NCBI RefSeq assembly: GCF_050947875.1
Contig: NC_134568.1
Location: 210,521,845-210,585,844, forward strand
Reading direction: 5' to 3'
DNA: 64,000 bases
Source: Dermacentor variabilis
Lineage: Eukaryota; Arthropoda; Arachnida; Ixodida; Ixodidae
Below, one piece after another: positions 1-14,247 of the stretch. The position numbers were made by a program, and so were the translations under genes. Each line of letters begins with the position of its first letter. The stretch's first letter is position 1. The notes beneath the pieces are model-generated. The model saw only the letters and a program-made list of their open reading frames with translations, was not told where the DNA came from and made no database searches.

Positions 1-293
1 GCTTTGTTCCCCTCCGGTGTTCGACCGCCGAAGCTCCAGTGGTGCTGCGATCGCGCCCTTCTTCGCTTCTGTACCCTCTTTCGCTGTCACCTTTATACAG
101 CGCATTATGGCCTAATGACCAATGCTCCACTAAAGCCCAATTTACCCGCTGTTCGCTATTTTTACTCGAGAGCCGCTTTATTTGTGCTAAGCGCATCAAT
201 TAAGCAGCGCGCACTTACCGCCGACGCTGTGCTTGACCGGCTTAATTTCTTATACTAAAGGGAGCGTTGGGGTCATGTTGATTGCTTCATGTG
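1..293. other. unassigned DNA
   Basis: An 84-codon open frame (4-258, plus) lies here. Its product shows no domain, repeat or composition that I recognise, and a frame this short is expected by chance. I see no mobile-element signature. It could be the edge of something that begins outside the window. Confidence 0.3.

Positions 294-357
<64 letters not shown>
294..357. repeat. (TTA)n microsatellite
   Basis: About 21 uninterrupted TTA units. Its frames encode only poly-Asn or poly-Ile tracts and are not genes. Confidence 0.97.
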
Positions 358-360
<3 letters not shown>

Positions 361-1640
361 CCAATTGCCGTTAATGTCACACTCCGCGTGAAAATGTGCA
401 GCCGTGTGCTGTCCACAGACAAATGTCCGCAACAAGAAATTATCGTGGACATGCCGTAAGTACGACGCTGAGGAGGCTCATTTGCGAACGGATGACGCAC
501 TCTTCGTCAAAGCTGTCAACTCCTGTACGGTCCGCAACAAGATATGACCATCATAATTATCACCACATTGGTATGACTGCGAAAACATGAAATTTGGAAG
601 AAGGCAGCGCGAAGGCGCTATCCATGTGTGGCACCATTTCTTCTGAAAATTTACGTTCCAGCCAATCAGACTACGACATTTTCTCTTTTTCTGTCGTGAT
701 ATATATGGCAGTGAGGAAGAATGTTGTACCTGAAATAATATATACAAACTGCTAGCACCGCATCATCACATCCAATGGCAGGAAAGCAAGGAGTACACAG
801 AAGAATCACATTGTACAAAAGACAATCTTAGGCAAGAACGAACACGCAAACAAAAACACCAAAAAGTGCTCACGTGGTGTTAGAAGGGCAGCCTGTGTTC
901 GCGAGGCCCTCACCTTGTTTCATATATTCTTGTCCTACTCTCCGTAGTGCGTGCTGTCGCTTCACTCGTACCACTTGACTTCAAGCGACCAGCCAACAAC
1001 TACTACAAAGTAAAGAGACAGGGCAGTATAGCGTTTGCCCCTCCCTGCCATGGTATAGAAACGCAGTCACTGTTAACGAGCGACAAGGTGAAAAAAGAGT
1101 GCTGTCGGTAGTGATTCACTATCCATGTAGCTGATGAAAGTTGAGCAGGTCATCCCTATTTTTTATTATTCCTTAAGTGTTTCACCTGTATTACGTATAC
1201 AGAGCTCAAGGAGAAAATGAAGATAAAAATATATGTATATTTTGTCTTACTTATTTTGATAAACCTCCGTCTGAAGCCAATATTGATAACCCACGTTGAT
1301 CCTCGCACTGACGGAGGTGACACAAAGCTTTTATCAATCGGAAGCTGCAAGCGTGGCTCACACAATGAGCCGAAACTCCCAGACCGAAGCCATATAAATG
1401 TCAACCGCTCCCGAAGCCAATGGAGCGTCATTGCTCAGTCCGTGACACGAGGTGTACACGCGCGTACTATATTACGTCACAATCTACGCACGTACGGCGA
1501 CAGCCAAGATCAAGCCTCTGGCCTTCGTTACTGGGGTGTCCTTTTACCCTTCCTACCACTCGGTGCGTGCGTAACAAACCGTGTTCCCCGAAGCAAGCAT
1601 CGAATGACGACGCCTTCTCGTGCCTGACCAAAATTAACGC
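358..1640. other. unassigned DNA, no gene seen
   Basis: Frames are short (up to 136 codons), overlap on both strands and have no recognisable domain. I see no RNA gene or mobile-element end. Confidence 0.4.
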
Positions 1641-2200
1641 GCAAGGTCGGCCGAGTGATAAAATGCGGCCATGTTAGGAAACACAGCCCGCCGGCGGCGG
1701 CCAGAACGGTAACGCGATCCGACGGCCGCTCCGCCTAACGACGCCGCGAGAACCATCGGGACACCGCCACGTCGCGGCCTCGCGGTCGGCGCCGTGGGGA
1801 GGAGTGGTGCTGGGGTTTGAGACCAAGCAAGCAAGCGCAAGCCGCGAGCGCGAAAGGGGGTCGCTGGCGCCATCTCTCGGTCTCCGGGAAAGGCGGCGCG
1901 GATCGAAGCGTGCCAGATGCCGTACACGGCGCGCGCGCGCGAGGCCACCTGAACCAAGGGGCCAACGTCGGCATCGATCAGCAACAGTGCGCGAGCGGTG
2001 CGTACGACTTCCACGTGTCCCCTGGCGTCAGGACTCCCATGGGCAGCCGGCTCGCCCACCGGCGTGTCTCGCCCTGAGCAGTGTACAGCAGCGACGTCTC
2101 CACCCGTTTTCTACAGGCGCCTGCCGCCTGCTTGCGATGCTCGAGCCCGCGTTGCGCCATGGATCGCACAGCCACCGATACGCCCGTTTTAGTCGCTTGC
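1641..2200. other. GC- and CpG-rich block
   Basis: This stretch is clearly richer in G+C and CpG than its flanks, with many CGCG and GGCG runs. Several overlapping frames stay open on both strands (up to 214 codons), as GC richness alone would produce. It could be a CpG-rich promoter or 5' exon of a host gene, but I see no TATA box, splice pair or conserved protein that decides it. Confidence 0.4.
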
Positions 2201-2246
2201 CACTGCGCTCACTGTTTCCTGTCTTTCTCGCTATCTCTATATTTTC

Positions 2247-2354
<108 letters not shown>

Positions 2355-3255
2355 ACGCGAGGGGGGGGAGTGTTTGGAACTGTTACTCCGAAGTGCACAA
2401 GTCTGCACTACACCGGAGGGGGCGGGAGCATTGCTAAGTGATGTTTAGCGCGGCGAAATTTAGGGATCCGGTGGTTGAAGGAAGCTATGAGCGTGGATGG
2501 CCGGAAAAAAATTCTTGCAATAGCATAGATGCGCTCCGAACTTGATGAAGGCGGAAAGGGGATAGCAAAACGGGTGTTTTGCATACATGAAGTTGGGCAA
2601 AGACGGCACGACCTCTTGCTCGTCTTGTGTTTGGAACGCTGACGCTGTTATTTTTTATTGGTGAAAGGAAAGATCAGAATCACAGAACTTCAGAACCGCG
2701 ATATGAGAAAATCGCACTTGCGAGAAAGATGTCCATGACTTCAAGCCCGTCAGAAGCAGTGAGGTGGCCTGAAAACAGTTTGAAAATTAATTTAGTAGCT
2801 GGTCACTGTGCGCACCATATAAACGGCATGGAATAAACGCCACAAGCGACATATCACGGTACCATTTTCAGGAGAAAAGTAGCGTGCATTCTTTAAACTC
2901 CAGTGCCGCGAAACGATAATTAAAACCAGCGGGACGTAGATAACTCACGCTCCCCTAAATTGTGATAATATAGAAGCATGTGCAGCATGTGTGCAGAAGA
3001 CCTTCCATCACACTTCATAGCTCCAAACTCAAAGTTGCCACGAACTTGAATGTAGCATAAACCTACAAAGGAATTTCATCAGGGTTCTTCAGAAAGACAG
3101 TTACACAATGGCCTTTTCAGTTGTAGTGCATCGTTGGTCCTGTGTGTTTCTCCTCTGTTTGTTGAGCTTCCGTCGTGCTATTAAGCTACCATGATTCAAT
3201 GTCAACTAGCCCTCCTGTAAGTTGTTTCGAGGTTGAACTAGGGACTACGTCTAGC
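2355..3255. other. unassigned DNA
   Basis: AT-rich sequence with no coding frame, RNA gene or repeat that I recognise. Confidence 0.4.
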
Positions 3256-3430
3256 CAGGGCTGAGCAAATATACTTCACAAGTGTATTATGATACGGATA
3301 CAAGATACTGAGGCGGTAAGTATTAGACATACAGATACAAGCGTATTAATTGTATCCGATACAATACTTGCCATCTGTAGGTTAAGCTACTTCGATACAT
3401 TACTTTATTTGTCATTATAGCTGCACTGCG
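3256..3430 (+). mobile_element. hAT-like terminus with ATAC-rich subterminal repeats
   Basis: The block opens with CAGGGCTGAGCAAA, close to the CAGGGCTGGGCAAA terminus that I know from hAT-type transposons and MITEs of arthropods. It then runs into overlapping GTATC/GATAC motifs (GATACGGATACAAGATACT), typical of the subterminal part of such elements. No matching right end in inverted orientation was found in the next kilobase, so this may be a single end or a degraded non-autonomous copy. Superfamily assignment is inference. Confidence 0.4.
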
Positions 3431-4059
3431 GTGTGCGCTGCAAGTTATCAGGTGTTTTCTGGCGTAAGTCCGTTGTACACCTTCTCACGAGGCTCTGTAA
3501 TTGTGACTCACGTTATCTAGGGGATTCCTGATGGTGGGCTGCCGTGAAATAACCAGAAAAATTGTGTCGTTTACGCTACGTCACTTCAAACAGCAGGCCG
3601 ACGTGGAGAGAGATATGCGACAGCGGCGGCCGGGAGATTGTGTCAAGCAGAATACGTCTAATAAAGAAAGGTTCTCTCTTATTGCGATAGTAATTATACT
3701 GATTCTCGAGGCGCATTTGCGCAGTTGCCGTTGTCGTGCTGTCCTGCTATGGACAACACGCGCGCTGCCTGCGCGTGGGGAATCGGAAGGCGTCCAGAGA
3801 AGCGCAGTGCGTTCCAAGAGCGAAGAAATCACGTGGACGCACTTTCACGCTCCGCTCAGTGGGTTCTGTACCGAAGCCAGGGCTTCCACTGCGGGCATCG
3901 GCGTTGTGTGCACACACATTTTCCCTTCGTGCTGAGCAATGGTGGGCATACCACACCGAGGTGGACCTCAAGCTAAACTTATCTAAATGCTACCAGTGGC
4001 TCTGGGTGTCTGTGGATTTTGCCATAGGTGTATCGTGTATTTTAATATACACGGTACTT

Positions 4060-4175
4060 CGTATGATGTGTGGAAAATACATATACTGATACATGCCTAG
4101 CCGAAAGTATCGTGATACAGGTACAAGATATCGAAAGAGTAGCTTAAGATAGTATCCAAGGTACCTGTTTCTTCG
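4060..4175 (+). repeat. second ATAC-rich repeat, direct relative of 3256-3430
   Basis: The run AGTATCGTGATACAGGTACA and what follows repeats the GTAT-GATAC-GATACAAGATA pattern of the block 0.8 kb upstream, in the same orientation. It is probably part of the same or a related transposon. Confidence 0.35.
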
Positions 4176-5934
4176 AAACTTCCCAGGACTGCTTCCTAAC
4201 CGCAGCAGTTTTTCCAACAACCAAGTTAACCTAGAGGTTGTCCAGAAGAAAACTGTGCTAACGAGGATAATTTCTTCTTCAACTGTGAAGCTGTCTTTCC
4301 AGGGAGTTCGCACGAGCTTCCTCCATGTTACATTGAAGGGGGTAGTAGGTGGTTTTTTTTCCCCCTGATAGCGCCTCTCCCATGCGGATCTTTTAAGAGT
4401 TCGTTCCGCTATTCGTGATCTCAAAAAGTATCACTTGTAAATGCTTTCATTACAGCATCGTGTGACTGCTATTCTGCTTTTGCCTCTGTATTAGCTCAAA
4501 TTCATCACAGTTTCTACGAATTGAGCTAATGAGATTGCACTGCTACTGCAGGCGCGCTCCAGAGATATCAGTGGTCGCGAGGTTCCTAGCACTTTCAAGA
4601 AAAACGACCATCGAGATGACAGCGTTCGTTGAATAATGTAATGGTTGCAACGAGTGTTCCGAAGGAGAACCCTATCGCAATTTCACATTCATGCCCAGCG
4701 ACGAATGTCAAAGAAAGCGAATAATTTCCTCCGCGTGTTTTCGCCGCAAGCAACATCTCCACCTTATTTTGGCTACAATATGGTTACGCTCCGTCGGAGG
4801 CCTTTTGATGTGCCTGGTTTTGCCCACGTTTCATTGGTGGCGTTATAAACAGCAAGAGCCTACAGAACACACCTCTAATATCAATTTGCGTCGACTGTCT
4901 AAGGCGTAGCAGGTGAATATCAAATATCCCAGAGGAGTCAGCGCTTTAGAAGTTTAAAGTACTGATGCCTACTGTCTGGTCCGCACTTCTTGGGGAATGT
5001 AAAATCTGTTATTTTTTCTCGTCTATGAATAAATGCAATCTCATGTGACCATTGCTGAGTACGAGGCTGCAACCGCCCACCTCATGAAGTTCTTTTGGCG
5101 TCTGCAACGGTGAAAAGTTGCGCAGTTGTGCAGGCATCGAAAAAGACACCTTGCTTCATTTCACGCAGCTGCATCCCATTTCGCATAAACTGTGTTTATT
5201 TATGACGATACGCATTTTTGCGGAGTGGATACGGCTTTGATTAGCATCAGCACCAATTTTACACCGGTTTGGCTAGAGAAGACCGAGTTGTATTTGCCTA
5301 CCTTGTGTCAGTTAGTACATTAGCATACATTCGCCAGCTGTTGTGGACAGTGTGCAAGCTTCGCGTATTGAAGGCACATTTTTTTTGCGGAACTTGCAGC
5401 AGGGAGGGCTTCCATGCGACTGTGCGAGCAGTATTGCTTTCCAACACGGATGAAGAGAGAGGTGCGAACAATGAGATAGAAGAGCTTTTTAAAGTTATTG
5501 GCAAAAAGGACTTAATGGCATTGCGACTTCTGTTATGATCTCTTACAGGCATGAGATGCATGATGACCCGCATAAACCATGGGAAACAATAGATGATTTG
5601 CCTTGACGTCATTGTGACCGCCATTTTGGGTATTAGCAATAGAGAAGCTGTGTAAAGAAAAGAAGCGACAGCACAACAGCTCGACAGATTGACAGCAAGA
5701 CCGACAAATTGATAACCGTGATAATCCGGTGAAAAATGGTCGCCCTAAATAGCAAAATAGCATACATGTGAAGATATGCTGCACTGACACATCGCGGCCG
5801 CCATGTTTCGATACTAGCCCGGTGAGAAGTAGCGTCAGTGACGTCACGTGAAAACTGTCCATACCTGCATGGTCGTACAAGACTAGCTCCATCTGTCACC
5901 TATTTCGCTCACATGCGAGCTTTGCTTCGCATAC
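4176..5934. other. unassigned DNA with one CRE octamer
   Basis: No gene is recognised. The only notable motif is TGACGTCA at 5839-5846, overlapping a CACGTG E-box, in an otherwise AT-rich region. A frame of 119 codons (5533-5892, minus) has no recognisable domain. Confidence 0.35.
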
Positions 5935-7010
<1,076 letters not shown>

Positions 7011-7587
7011 TCAGCAGTTATAGCTGTTAAGCTGTTCAGCAAATTCGTGTGTGGCGCTGTCTGGCTGGGGCTGGATCATGACAATCCGACATGTGGTGGC
7101 GCGCTGTGGTCTGGTTGCTTCGATACAATCGGGACAGCGACTGGCGAGAGGCTGGCTGATGTCGTGCGTTGTAAGTGTGCTGGTGCCGCGTGGTGTATGT
7201 GCCTGGGCGCGGTGTATATGTGCGTTGACGGCCTGGTACATAGCTGCGGCATCTTTGCAAGCGGTAGAGAAGAGCCTCTTTCCAGCGGGTATTAATTGGG
7301 GTAGCCATCCAAGATTCTCTCGCATGAGGCTGGCAACCTCGCAGACGCCAAAAGCATCAAGCCACTGTTCTCAGGCTGAAAGCTTTGCATGACGGCTCGA
7401 AGAGTTTCCAATGCCATGGGATCAACAATGACCATGGCTGTGTAGTCGGCTCGTCAGCGATCTCATTGCCTCGAATTCCCGCATGACTCCGTTTGCAACT
7501 GATTCTGATATGAATTCCTCTTTCGAAAGCTGGACTACAGGCATGCTTCAGGAGAAGCATTGTCGAGTAGGAGCAGCAGGCGCGCAC
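7011..7587 (-). pseudogene. LINE RNase H remnant
   Basis: In the minus frame 7357-7587 the product contains KRSHAGIRGNEIADE. This corresponds to the H-x-GI-x-GNE-x-AD block near the end of the RNase H domain in I-like non-LTR retrotransposons. The glycine-asparagine-glutamate and the aspartate are kept, but the rest of the domain, the RT and the endonuclease are missing. The downstream minus frame 7011-7325 may be the decayed C-terminal region of the same element; I cannot verify that. It is a dead fragment. Confidence 0.6.
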
Positions 7588-8214
7588 CGCATCTTACGAG
7601 TCCGTATGCTGATGTGTGTGACACGGTATGTCCTCTGCACTCTCAACCAACACAATGACATGTAGTTCAAGGTCTAAAGGGTCTGAACAGGATTACCACC
7701 TGAGTGACTATTGCAGTTGTGGTGACACTGTTTTAAGCCAGCCTGTCTTCTTGTCGATCGAGTACTGGCGAGGCGTCTTTATACATGTATCATGCGCCCG
7801 AATCCTGGTTTTCCAGCAACTGAGATTATTGTTGGTTCATTCATACGACGGCGGCTGTCATGAATGTAGCGTTCCATTTTGCGGGGCAGAGGCGAAGGAG
7901 CTGCATTCAAATATCGTATATGCCATCCCGTGGAAGAATAGCTGGCGCAAGACAGGTCAGTATGCTGACCTGATTGAAGCTGCCCTCAAGCTTAACCGAG
8001 CTTCTACCTTGATGCTTCAGGGTTGTGCGCTTCCAGTAACATTGTTGGGTCGGTTTGGCAATGTTTCGTATCGGCGGTAGTTTGTTATAGAGGTGTAAAT
8101 CCTCTTAAATATATTTTGGTTAGCCGTTAATGACACCCACTGTTTCCCGATGGAGTACTTTGAGGCGTTTTCAATGGTGCCTGCAGAGGTGATAATATTA
8201 ACACGTGTACTTAG
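7588..8214. other. unassigned DNA before the LTR
   Basis: A 150-codon plus frame (7628-8080) has no recognisable domain. It could be the eroded 3' internal region of the LTR element that follows, but no gag, pol or polypurine-tract signal is clear. Confidence 0.25.
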
Positions 8215-8624
8215 TTATCCTTTTTCCTGGGACCCCCATTTCACCAGCTAACAACTAAACGTTATCGCTCAGCTCAAGACCGTCTTGCATGATTTGGAAC
8301 TTACTAGAATGTTGTGGTTGGTTCTCTCCGTTGTGTATGTTCACGCTGAAACTTCTGTAATCAGATTGTATGCGCAACGCGAATAGTGTTGTATATTCTA
8401 GAATATATCCGAGCACCAGCGATCACGCTGGAACTTTCGACGAGTCATGTATAAAAGCTGACACGTTTGATCCGCAGATAAGATTTCGACGATCCCCGAT
8501 TGTGCTCGCCGCTATCGTTGCGCTTCGGGTGACACTTGCTTTTGTGCCCACATGTTCGCCCAATAAAGCGTTCCGTTACTCACAGTTTTCATACCGTGTT
8601 CTTCGCCGTCCCCACAACGTGACA
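8215..8624 (+). mobile_element. LTR-retrotransposon LTR, copy 1
   Basis: This block aligns by eye over most of its length with the reverse complement of 53264-53880, giving two copies of one LTR family. Promoter and processing signals are in the order expected of an LTR: TATAAAA at 8450-8456, AATAAA at 8562-8567 within GTTCGCCCAATAAAG, and a 3' end CACAACGTGACA at 8624. The sequence resembles Gypsy-type LTRs of ticks as I remember them. No primer-binding site or gag frame follows clearly, so it is probably a solo LTR or fragment. The left border is approximate and no clean target duplication was found. Confidence 0.65.
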
Positions 8625-9915
8625 GCAATAGGTTTTGTTGCTGCGGTGGGAAAAAGTAGCGCTCGAACCAAAAGGCGTGTTATATCAGTGCTTGCTCTAT
8701 TGGAGCGTTAAGACTTCCGCCACGTGGGTCGGAGTGCGGCAATCCTAGGATTCGCCGAGTCAATACGGTGGATCCAGGGGCTTGGAGACAGAAGGCGCTT
8801 TCATCTTTAGGGTGGCCGTGAAAAATTACGTAATGCGCCTTTTCTGGTGGCGGTCGCATTCTAGTTTACGGGAAGAATGAATCAGCTGCGTCAAGCCCTG
8901 CCTCAAGTATGTAACGTGGAAAGAAATGCTCATCTGTCTCTCTCTCCCCTGTTTTTTGTGCCCCGCTTGACTTCATGTCTGAGCAATGGGCTATTCAGAA
9001 GAAACGACCGGCATACCCACTCGCTTGCGCGATGTTTGCCTCTCTGTCTCGTTTTATTCTTTCTATTTCTTCGAGGTAATCCACAAATTACGTTCCGCGG
9101 CGCAGGCGACAATCTCCCATATAACACAGTGTTGATTAGGCGTATGCGAGATTCATTTAAGAGGCCGGCAGGCGTTTGTGGCCTAAATCATCTGCACATT
9201 CCGCTTCTCGAATGCACAGAATCGCTTATGCGGGCCCATTTCGCCCCGTAAGCAAACTGAGCCGCAGTTGGCTGGCACGTTTGCCCTCCCGGGCCAATCA
9301 CGACAGCACCCACGCGCCAGAACTCGCTCATATACGAGACGTCCTTCTGTTTGCTCCTTTTCTTGTGTGTCTGCTCCCAGACTGGCAACTGAAGAGTCAT
9401 TCAACTATATGAAAGCAACTCGGAAAAGGGTTTTTGTCGCGAAAGTCACGGAGCTTTCTTTGCAACCGCGAGAAATGTGAGAGTGCGTCTCACCCTAGAC
9501 TCATTACTAAAAGTTTTCTCGTCAAAGACTGGTATTCGTTAACTCGAAGCCAACGTGTTGATGTCTGACCTTCGTTTATTTGTTTGCTTGTTGCCTTATA
9601 TCCTTGCTTTTTAATAGAAATTGGCTCGTAACTGCGAGAAAGAACAGCAGCTTCAAAAAAAAAAAAGGCGAAAGAAAGCTCATTATAGTATTATAGCAAT
9701 GTATATGTCGAATTTCCAAAATAATAAAAAAATGAGGAAAAGTCTGGCAGTAACGAGTATGGGTTTTGTCACTGTCAAGAGCTGTTTTCAATTATTAAAT
9801 AAATGTAGTAAACACAGAATAACAGGATAACAGCACAAATGTAGTGATATGTTGTAGCGTATGTATATTTTCGGGTACAGGTTGTTCAGCGGCCAAAATA
9901 GTGATGTCTGTACAA
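8625..9915. other. unassigned DNA
   Basis: Several small overlapping frames with no recognised product. No transposon ends seen. Confidence 0.35.
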
Positions 9916-9934
9916 GCACACACGCACACGCACA

Positions 9935-9986
<52 letters not shown>

Positions 9987-10405
9987 CGTATTACTTTATA
10001 GTTTGGGGCTTATTAGTTCGGTTTAAAAGTGAAAAGAAGAAAGAAAACAAACACGAAAATAGTACGTCGAACGCGAAATTTCGCAACTTCGGTTTCAATA
10101 GCCAAAGGTCAGCACCCGAGGAGAGGTGCGGATCCAAAGCGGACGCCCGGGACCTTAATGCATAAACGATTACGTTCAGGTATACTTGCGCTTATAAAAG
10201 TTACAAACTCGTTGCCGCCCGGATAAAAGGAAAGTGAAGTTAAAGATTTCGTGCCATCAAAGCGCACAAAATCATTCCACTGCTAAAGATATTCAATGTC
10301 ATCATCATCATTACGCCCACCTTATGACGAAGGCTTGTCTTGGGTCAGTCGTGTCCAATGTACGCCTGTGAATTTTTTCACCTCATGAGCCATCCCTTCA
10401 TCAGA
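9916..10405 (+). repeat. microsatellite-tailed dispersed repeat, copy 1
   Basis: It begins with an (AC)n/(ACGC)n tract (9916-9988) and continues for about 420 bp of unique-looking sequence. That sequence, microsatellite included, matches the reverse complement of 26519-27168. No coding frame is evident. A tract at one fixed end of both copies suggests a retroposon with a simple-sequence tail, but its class is unknown. Confidence 0.75.
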
Positions 10406-10439
10406 CCTTCCCATCAGACCTTCCCCATCTCTCGTCGGC

Positions 10440-10670
10440 TCACAAAGCTATGAAGGCACTTCTGTCTTTCTTGAGGGGGACTGGCCTACGTGAACGTCTT
10501 TCACTCGCTCAGGCCCTCCGCGTGCGAGCGCGAGCTCACCACGGCTTTCCTTCCCCTCCTCTCCTTCTCTCCATCTCATCTTCCTATTCCCTCTTTCCCG
10601 TCTTCCAGAGTAGGGTAGCCAACCAGACGCATTTCTGGTTAACATCCCTGCCTTCTTACTTTATTTCCCC
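10440..10670 (+). mobile_element. I-like LINE 3' end fragment
   Basis: The sequence runs through AGAGTAGGGTAGCCAACCAG, then TCTGGTTAACATCCCTGCC. The 3' ends of the I-like LINEs at 41445-41600 and 54290-54400 (both minus) carry the same TAGGGTA...GGTTAAC..CCCTGCC arrangement in reverse complement. This copy is therefore sense on the plus strand. Only the 3' untranslated region and perhaps the last codons survive. Confidence 0.5.
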
Positions 10671-12794
10671 CTCCCCACTCCCCACTTATCAATTCAGCTT
10701 CTTCATTTTGTAAAATACCCCAATATTCAGTTTCGTGCCAACTTAGTAAGTGAAAGGTGCCTCCGCGGTATTTGGACAACCATAGATTTGATGTATAGCA
10801 CAGGTTGTAGATGGGCATTTTCTTATTCAGGTGCTCTATTGTGACTCGTATTCTATGACTCCTTGGGTTTTGATTTCCTGTGCGTAGTTCGAACATTGAC
10901 TCAGGTGCCATCTATCGGCAATTAGCGCCAGGTGGCTCCGAAACTGAATGAACAACATGAGGCAAAACAAAAGAAAGCCTTTAAATATTGCGGCCAACGC
11001 TTTTCATCTAACTTGCGGCCACAATGAAGAAACAGCAGCGTAATCCTTTCCTAGGCTACTCAACTCTGGTTAGAACTTTCCTTGATGTTCTTGAGCAAAG
11101 TTTTCAACAATGGGGAAGGCGGCTTCGAAAGCAGGTTGTGACTGGTTTTAGTGTCTAAATACGTTCACTTTTATCCCAAGGAGTTTACGCGATGATACAG
11201 GATACCGTACATTTTTAAAAATGAAATTTTATAGGCCATAGATGTGGCTACAAACCGACAGAATGATAAGAAAACTATTGTCATTAATTCTGTGCCACGA
11301 GGTTCAGTGCGTGACATACGGTGCATATTATTTTACTGTACTACGCTACGAAGCAGGGATGAAGTGTCGTGGGTTTCAGAATATTTCTGAGTATACTTTA
11401 AATTTTTTATGTGTGTGTGTTGTTAACATTTGCAGCTGAAGAATTTTCATTTTTAAAATGCTCACAACACAAATAAAATAGAAAATTATGAATCCCCGAG
11501 AATCTCATCTTTTTATCGTACTGGGTGGTTCCTTTGCGAACGAAGTCATTCTCAAACGCAGCAAGGAAAAACCGAAATAGACGCCGATTTCATCACGCAT
11601 TCAGAAGCCACTGTTCTCTTTCCCTCGCTGGTATGAGGTTCAGCCGCTGTGCAAAGAATCATTGAAGACGTTGCCCACTGACTTCAGAAAATCATCGGTG
11701 CTGTTGACTAAAGTTTATGGCGCGAGTTATCGTTGTCCAAACTTTTTAAAGATGTATACGAACACGGATTTTGTCATTATTTCAGGTCGTGCATCAGATG
11801 CCCCGCTTTTCTCGCACATATTGTCGCGTAATTGCGAAAATATTCCATCTGTTTCGATTATGTATGTTGTGAATGATGTCCAAGGTGCAGATAACAGTTT
11901 CTGGTATCCTGATACAATGTAAATCATGAAGCAAAAGGATATACAGAGGTCAAGAAACTTGTATCGAACACGCGAACCACGTGCTCTTGACTGCGCTTGC
12001 GACATCTAGCGATGAAAACTTGCGCGAAACCGTCTGAGTGTGAGCATGGGCGACTGTATTTCCTGGCGCCTAGTCTTCTCTTGCCCTACTGGTCTCACCA
12101 TGCTCTGACAGTTTCTTTGGCGTCAGGGGCGCGTTCTACACAAATGTCTGGACCTATGTACAACAAATGTATAGGGCAGGCTGAAAGGTACGGCATAGTG
12201 TGCTCATTGTAGTATAAACCAGCATGAGGGGTCCAACTACCTAACACCTGCGTCGGAAAGCTGCAATCGGAACATCTTTGCCTTAACTCCTGGAACCAGA
12301 AACGCTGTCGTGGATACAACGCGCAATGAATGAGACGTTATCTCAAATGCCGTGGCTTTCGCTAAATCCTCCCGTTTCCGTCGGCCATGAAAGAAGGGGG
12401 GCATCTCGGGAACAAGCTGAAAGCATTTAAAAAACGGAATTCGCACTGACGCTAACATTTTCGGCACCGAATTCATGTCTGAGAAATAGCTGATTAAAAA
12501 AAAACCTGCGGATTCCACGCATTGTGGGAATCACTTTAATTGACGATTTCATGGGTGTTTGTGACGAACAGTGTTGCTGCTTAGCGACACATTTGCAAGT
12601 AGAGACCACATGACCCAGATGAACATCAGAAATTACAGTACTAGAACACTATTGTAGTGTGTTGAGGTGGTTCTGCCGCTAGAAAGGGCATTTACGCAAC
12701 CGTATTCAAACCGCAAGCTAACCCACCAACTGAATCGCGTGAGCAGTTCCAATGCCAATTCCAACTTATCTGGTAGGTGCATGGGATTATTTTT
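10671..12794. other. unassigned DNA
   Basis: About 2.1 kb without a recognisable gene or element. Frames do not exceed 93 codons. Confidence 0.35.
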
Positions 12795-12870
12795 GACTCT
12801 GTAAACCGGAAACTTGCATCTGGTTAACTTCCCTGCCTTTCGTTTTTTTTTTCTCTCTGTACGTTAGGCA
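12795..12870 (+). mobile_element. short LINE 3' tail fragment
   Basis: Contains CTGGTTAACTTCCCTGCC followed by a T-rich run and CTCTCTG, the same 3'-terminal arrangement as the I-like LINE copies elsewhere in the window. Very short, so the assignment is tentative. Confidence 0.35.
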
Positions 12871-13889
12871 CAGCAACCAAAATCACTTCATTCAATTTCA
12901 ACTCTGTAGACAAACATACAGTAGTTATCCAGAAACCTGGCTGAGCACCTTCTGTTCCGTCGAAGCAATATTACGTGTAACTTGTGCCTTTGGCGCCAGT
13001 GGTACAAATAGGGCCGGCATCCCTCGAGCTGGTTTGGGGATACTATAAGCATATTCGCCGCCTCCTCACTGCTATAAACTACTTTTGCAAATGAGAATCA
13101 TTATCGCATGGACCTGTACAGGTAGTTTGAACAGCCCCGCGTGCAACATTTAGCTTTAGCACATCGTGTATTTTGTACATCGTGTATGGAAAGCCACTTG
13201 TAGGGAAAGCCGTCATTTTGGCTCTGACGCAAGCCGATTACCTCTTATGTATTAAACTCATCGACGACTGTAGTTCACAATGGTATCTTCGTTATCAAGC
13301 ACGGACATAAATCGCTAAACTACCGCGAAAGCGCTCAGTAAAGTTAAAAAAAAATAAAGAAATTGAAGACCCGTATACATGCATGAACTACTAGCTATGT
13401 ACTCGAGTAGCTTCGCGAGGCCAAGTGCGCTGCGATCGGTTGCGAAGCCTGCCTGCCTGCATACTGGTTAGACAACTGTCTTTGATCGAACACTGGTAAA
13501 AGTGGCTTCCTGACCTCACCCCGAAAACGCTGAGACAGCAATCAGCCGGGGTTATTACATTCTGTTCAATAACTGCATAACCCTCTGTGTGCTGAAAGTC
13601 CGGCGTGGGTTCGAGTTTCCTAGGACGGGGTACACCGATCTGGATGCCCGCAGTACGACATTTCGCGTGGAGACAGTAAGGATAACGATTAAAATTATAG
13701 CAGAGACTTCGCGAAGACATTGTTTCTTTCTTCCTGTCCACGTCATCAACTTGTTCACCGATTTTCGATTTGGTTAAGTCGCTAGAACTCTGCGTGGTAT
13801 AAGTCGTCCGCGCGGGCAGATCCGACTGCCACTACGCCGCCCTTTTCATGTTTCTCCCACCATCTTCCAAAAACATTATTTTGCCCGGG
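12871..13889. other. unassigned DNA
   Basis: No gene recognised. A minus frame of 116 codons (13391-13741) has no domain that I can name. Confidence 0.3.
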
Positions 13890-14110
13890 AGCGCAGTCGC
13901 GGTGGTGGCTTAGCGTCTGTGACTTTCTGCCGCTGAGCCCGAAGCCGTGGGTTCGATTCCTGGACATGACGGATGCGTTTCAACAGAGATGCAAAAAGTG
14001 TTACAAGTAGCGCCAATTTAGCGGTGCACCGTGCTGTCAAAATAATTACCGAGCCCTCACGTACGGCGCCCCTTTTATCCCACGTGTTACTTTGAGTCGT
14101 AATAAAGAAG
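13890..14110 (+). mobile_element. diverged tRNA-derived SINE (Ruka-like)
   Basis: The head has a Pol III A-box-like TGGCTTAGCGT and a perfect B box GGTTCGATTCC. The body keeps the landmark order of the SINE copies at 24812, 44504 and 53596: a GATGCAAAA block, then a CGAGCCCTCACGTACGGCG block, then an A-rich tail ending AATAAAGAAG plus poly-A. It is the most diverged of the four copies. I associate this layout with the tick SINE called Ruka; that naming is from memory. Confidence 0.55.
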
Positions 14111-14247
14111 AAAAAAAAAAACTAACTGTAAAGCACCTCACGCTGGTGGAGCGTCGCAAAAGGCTCTCTTGGCGTCGCCGGCTAGACGCGCAAGCTCGGC
14201 TTAAATCAGGAAAAAAGCGGAAGCAGGAAACACGGCGTGCTCCCGTG

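Noticed and set aside
13600..13630. Possible tRNA or SINE B box (GGTTCGAGTTTCC)
   Set aside because: The spacing is off, no A box is present and no SINE body follows.
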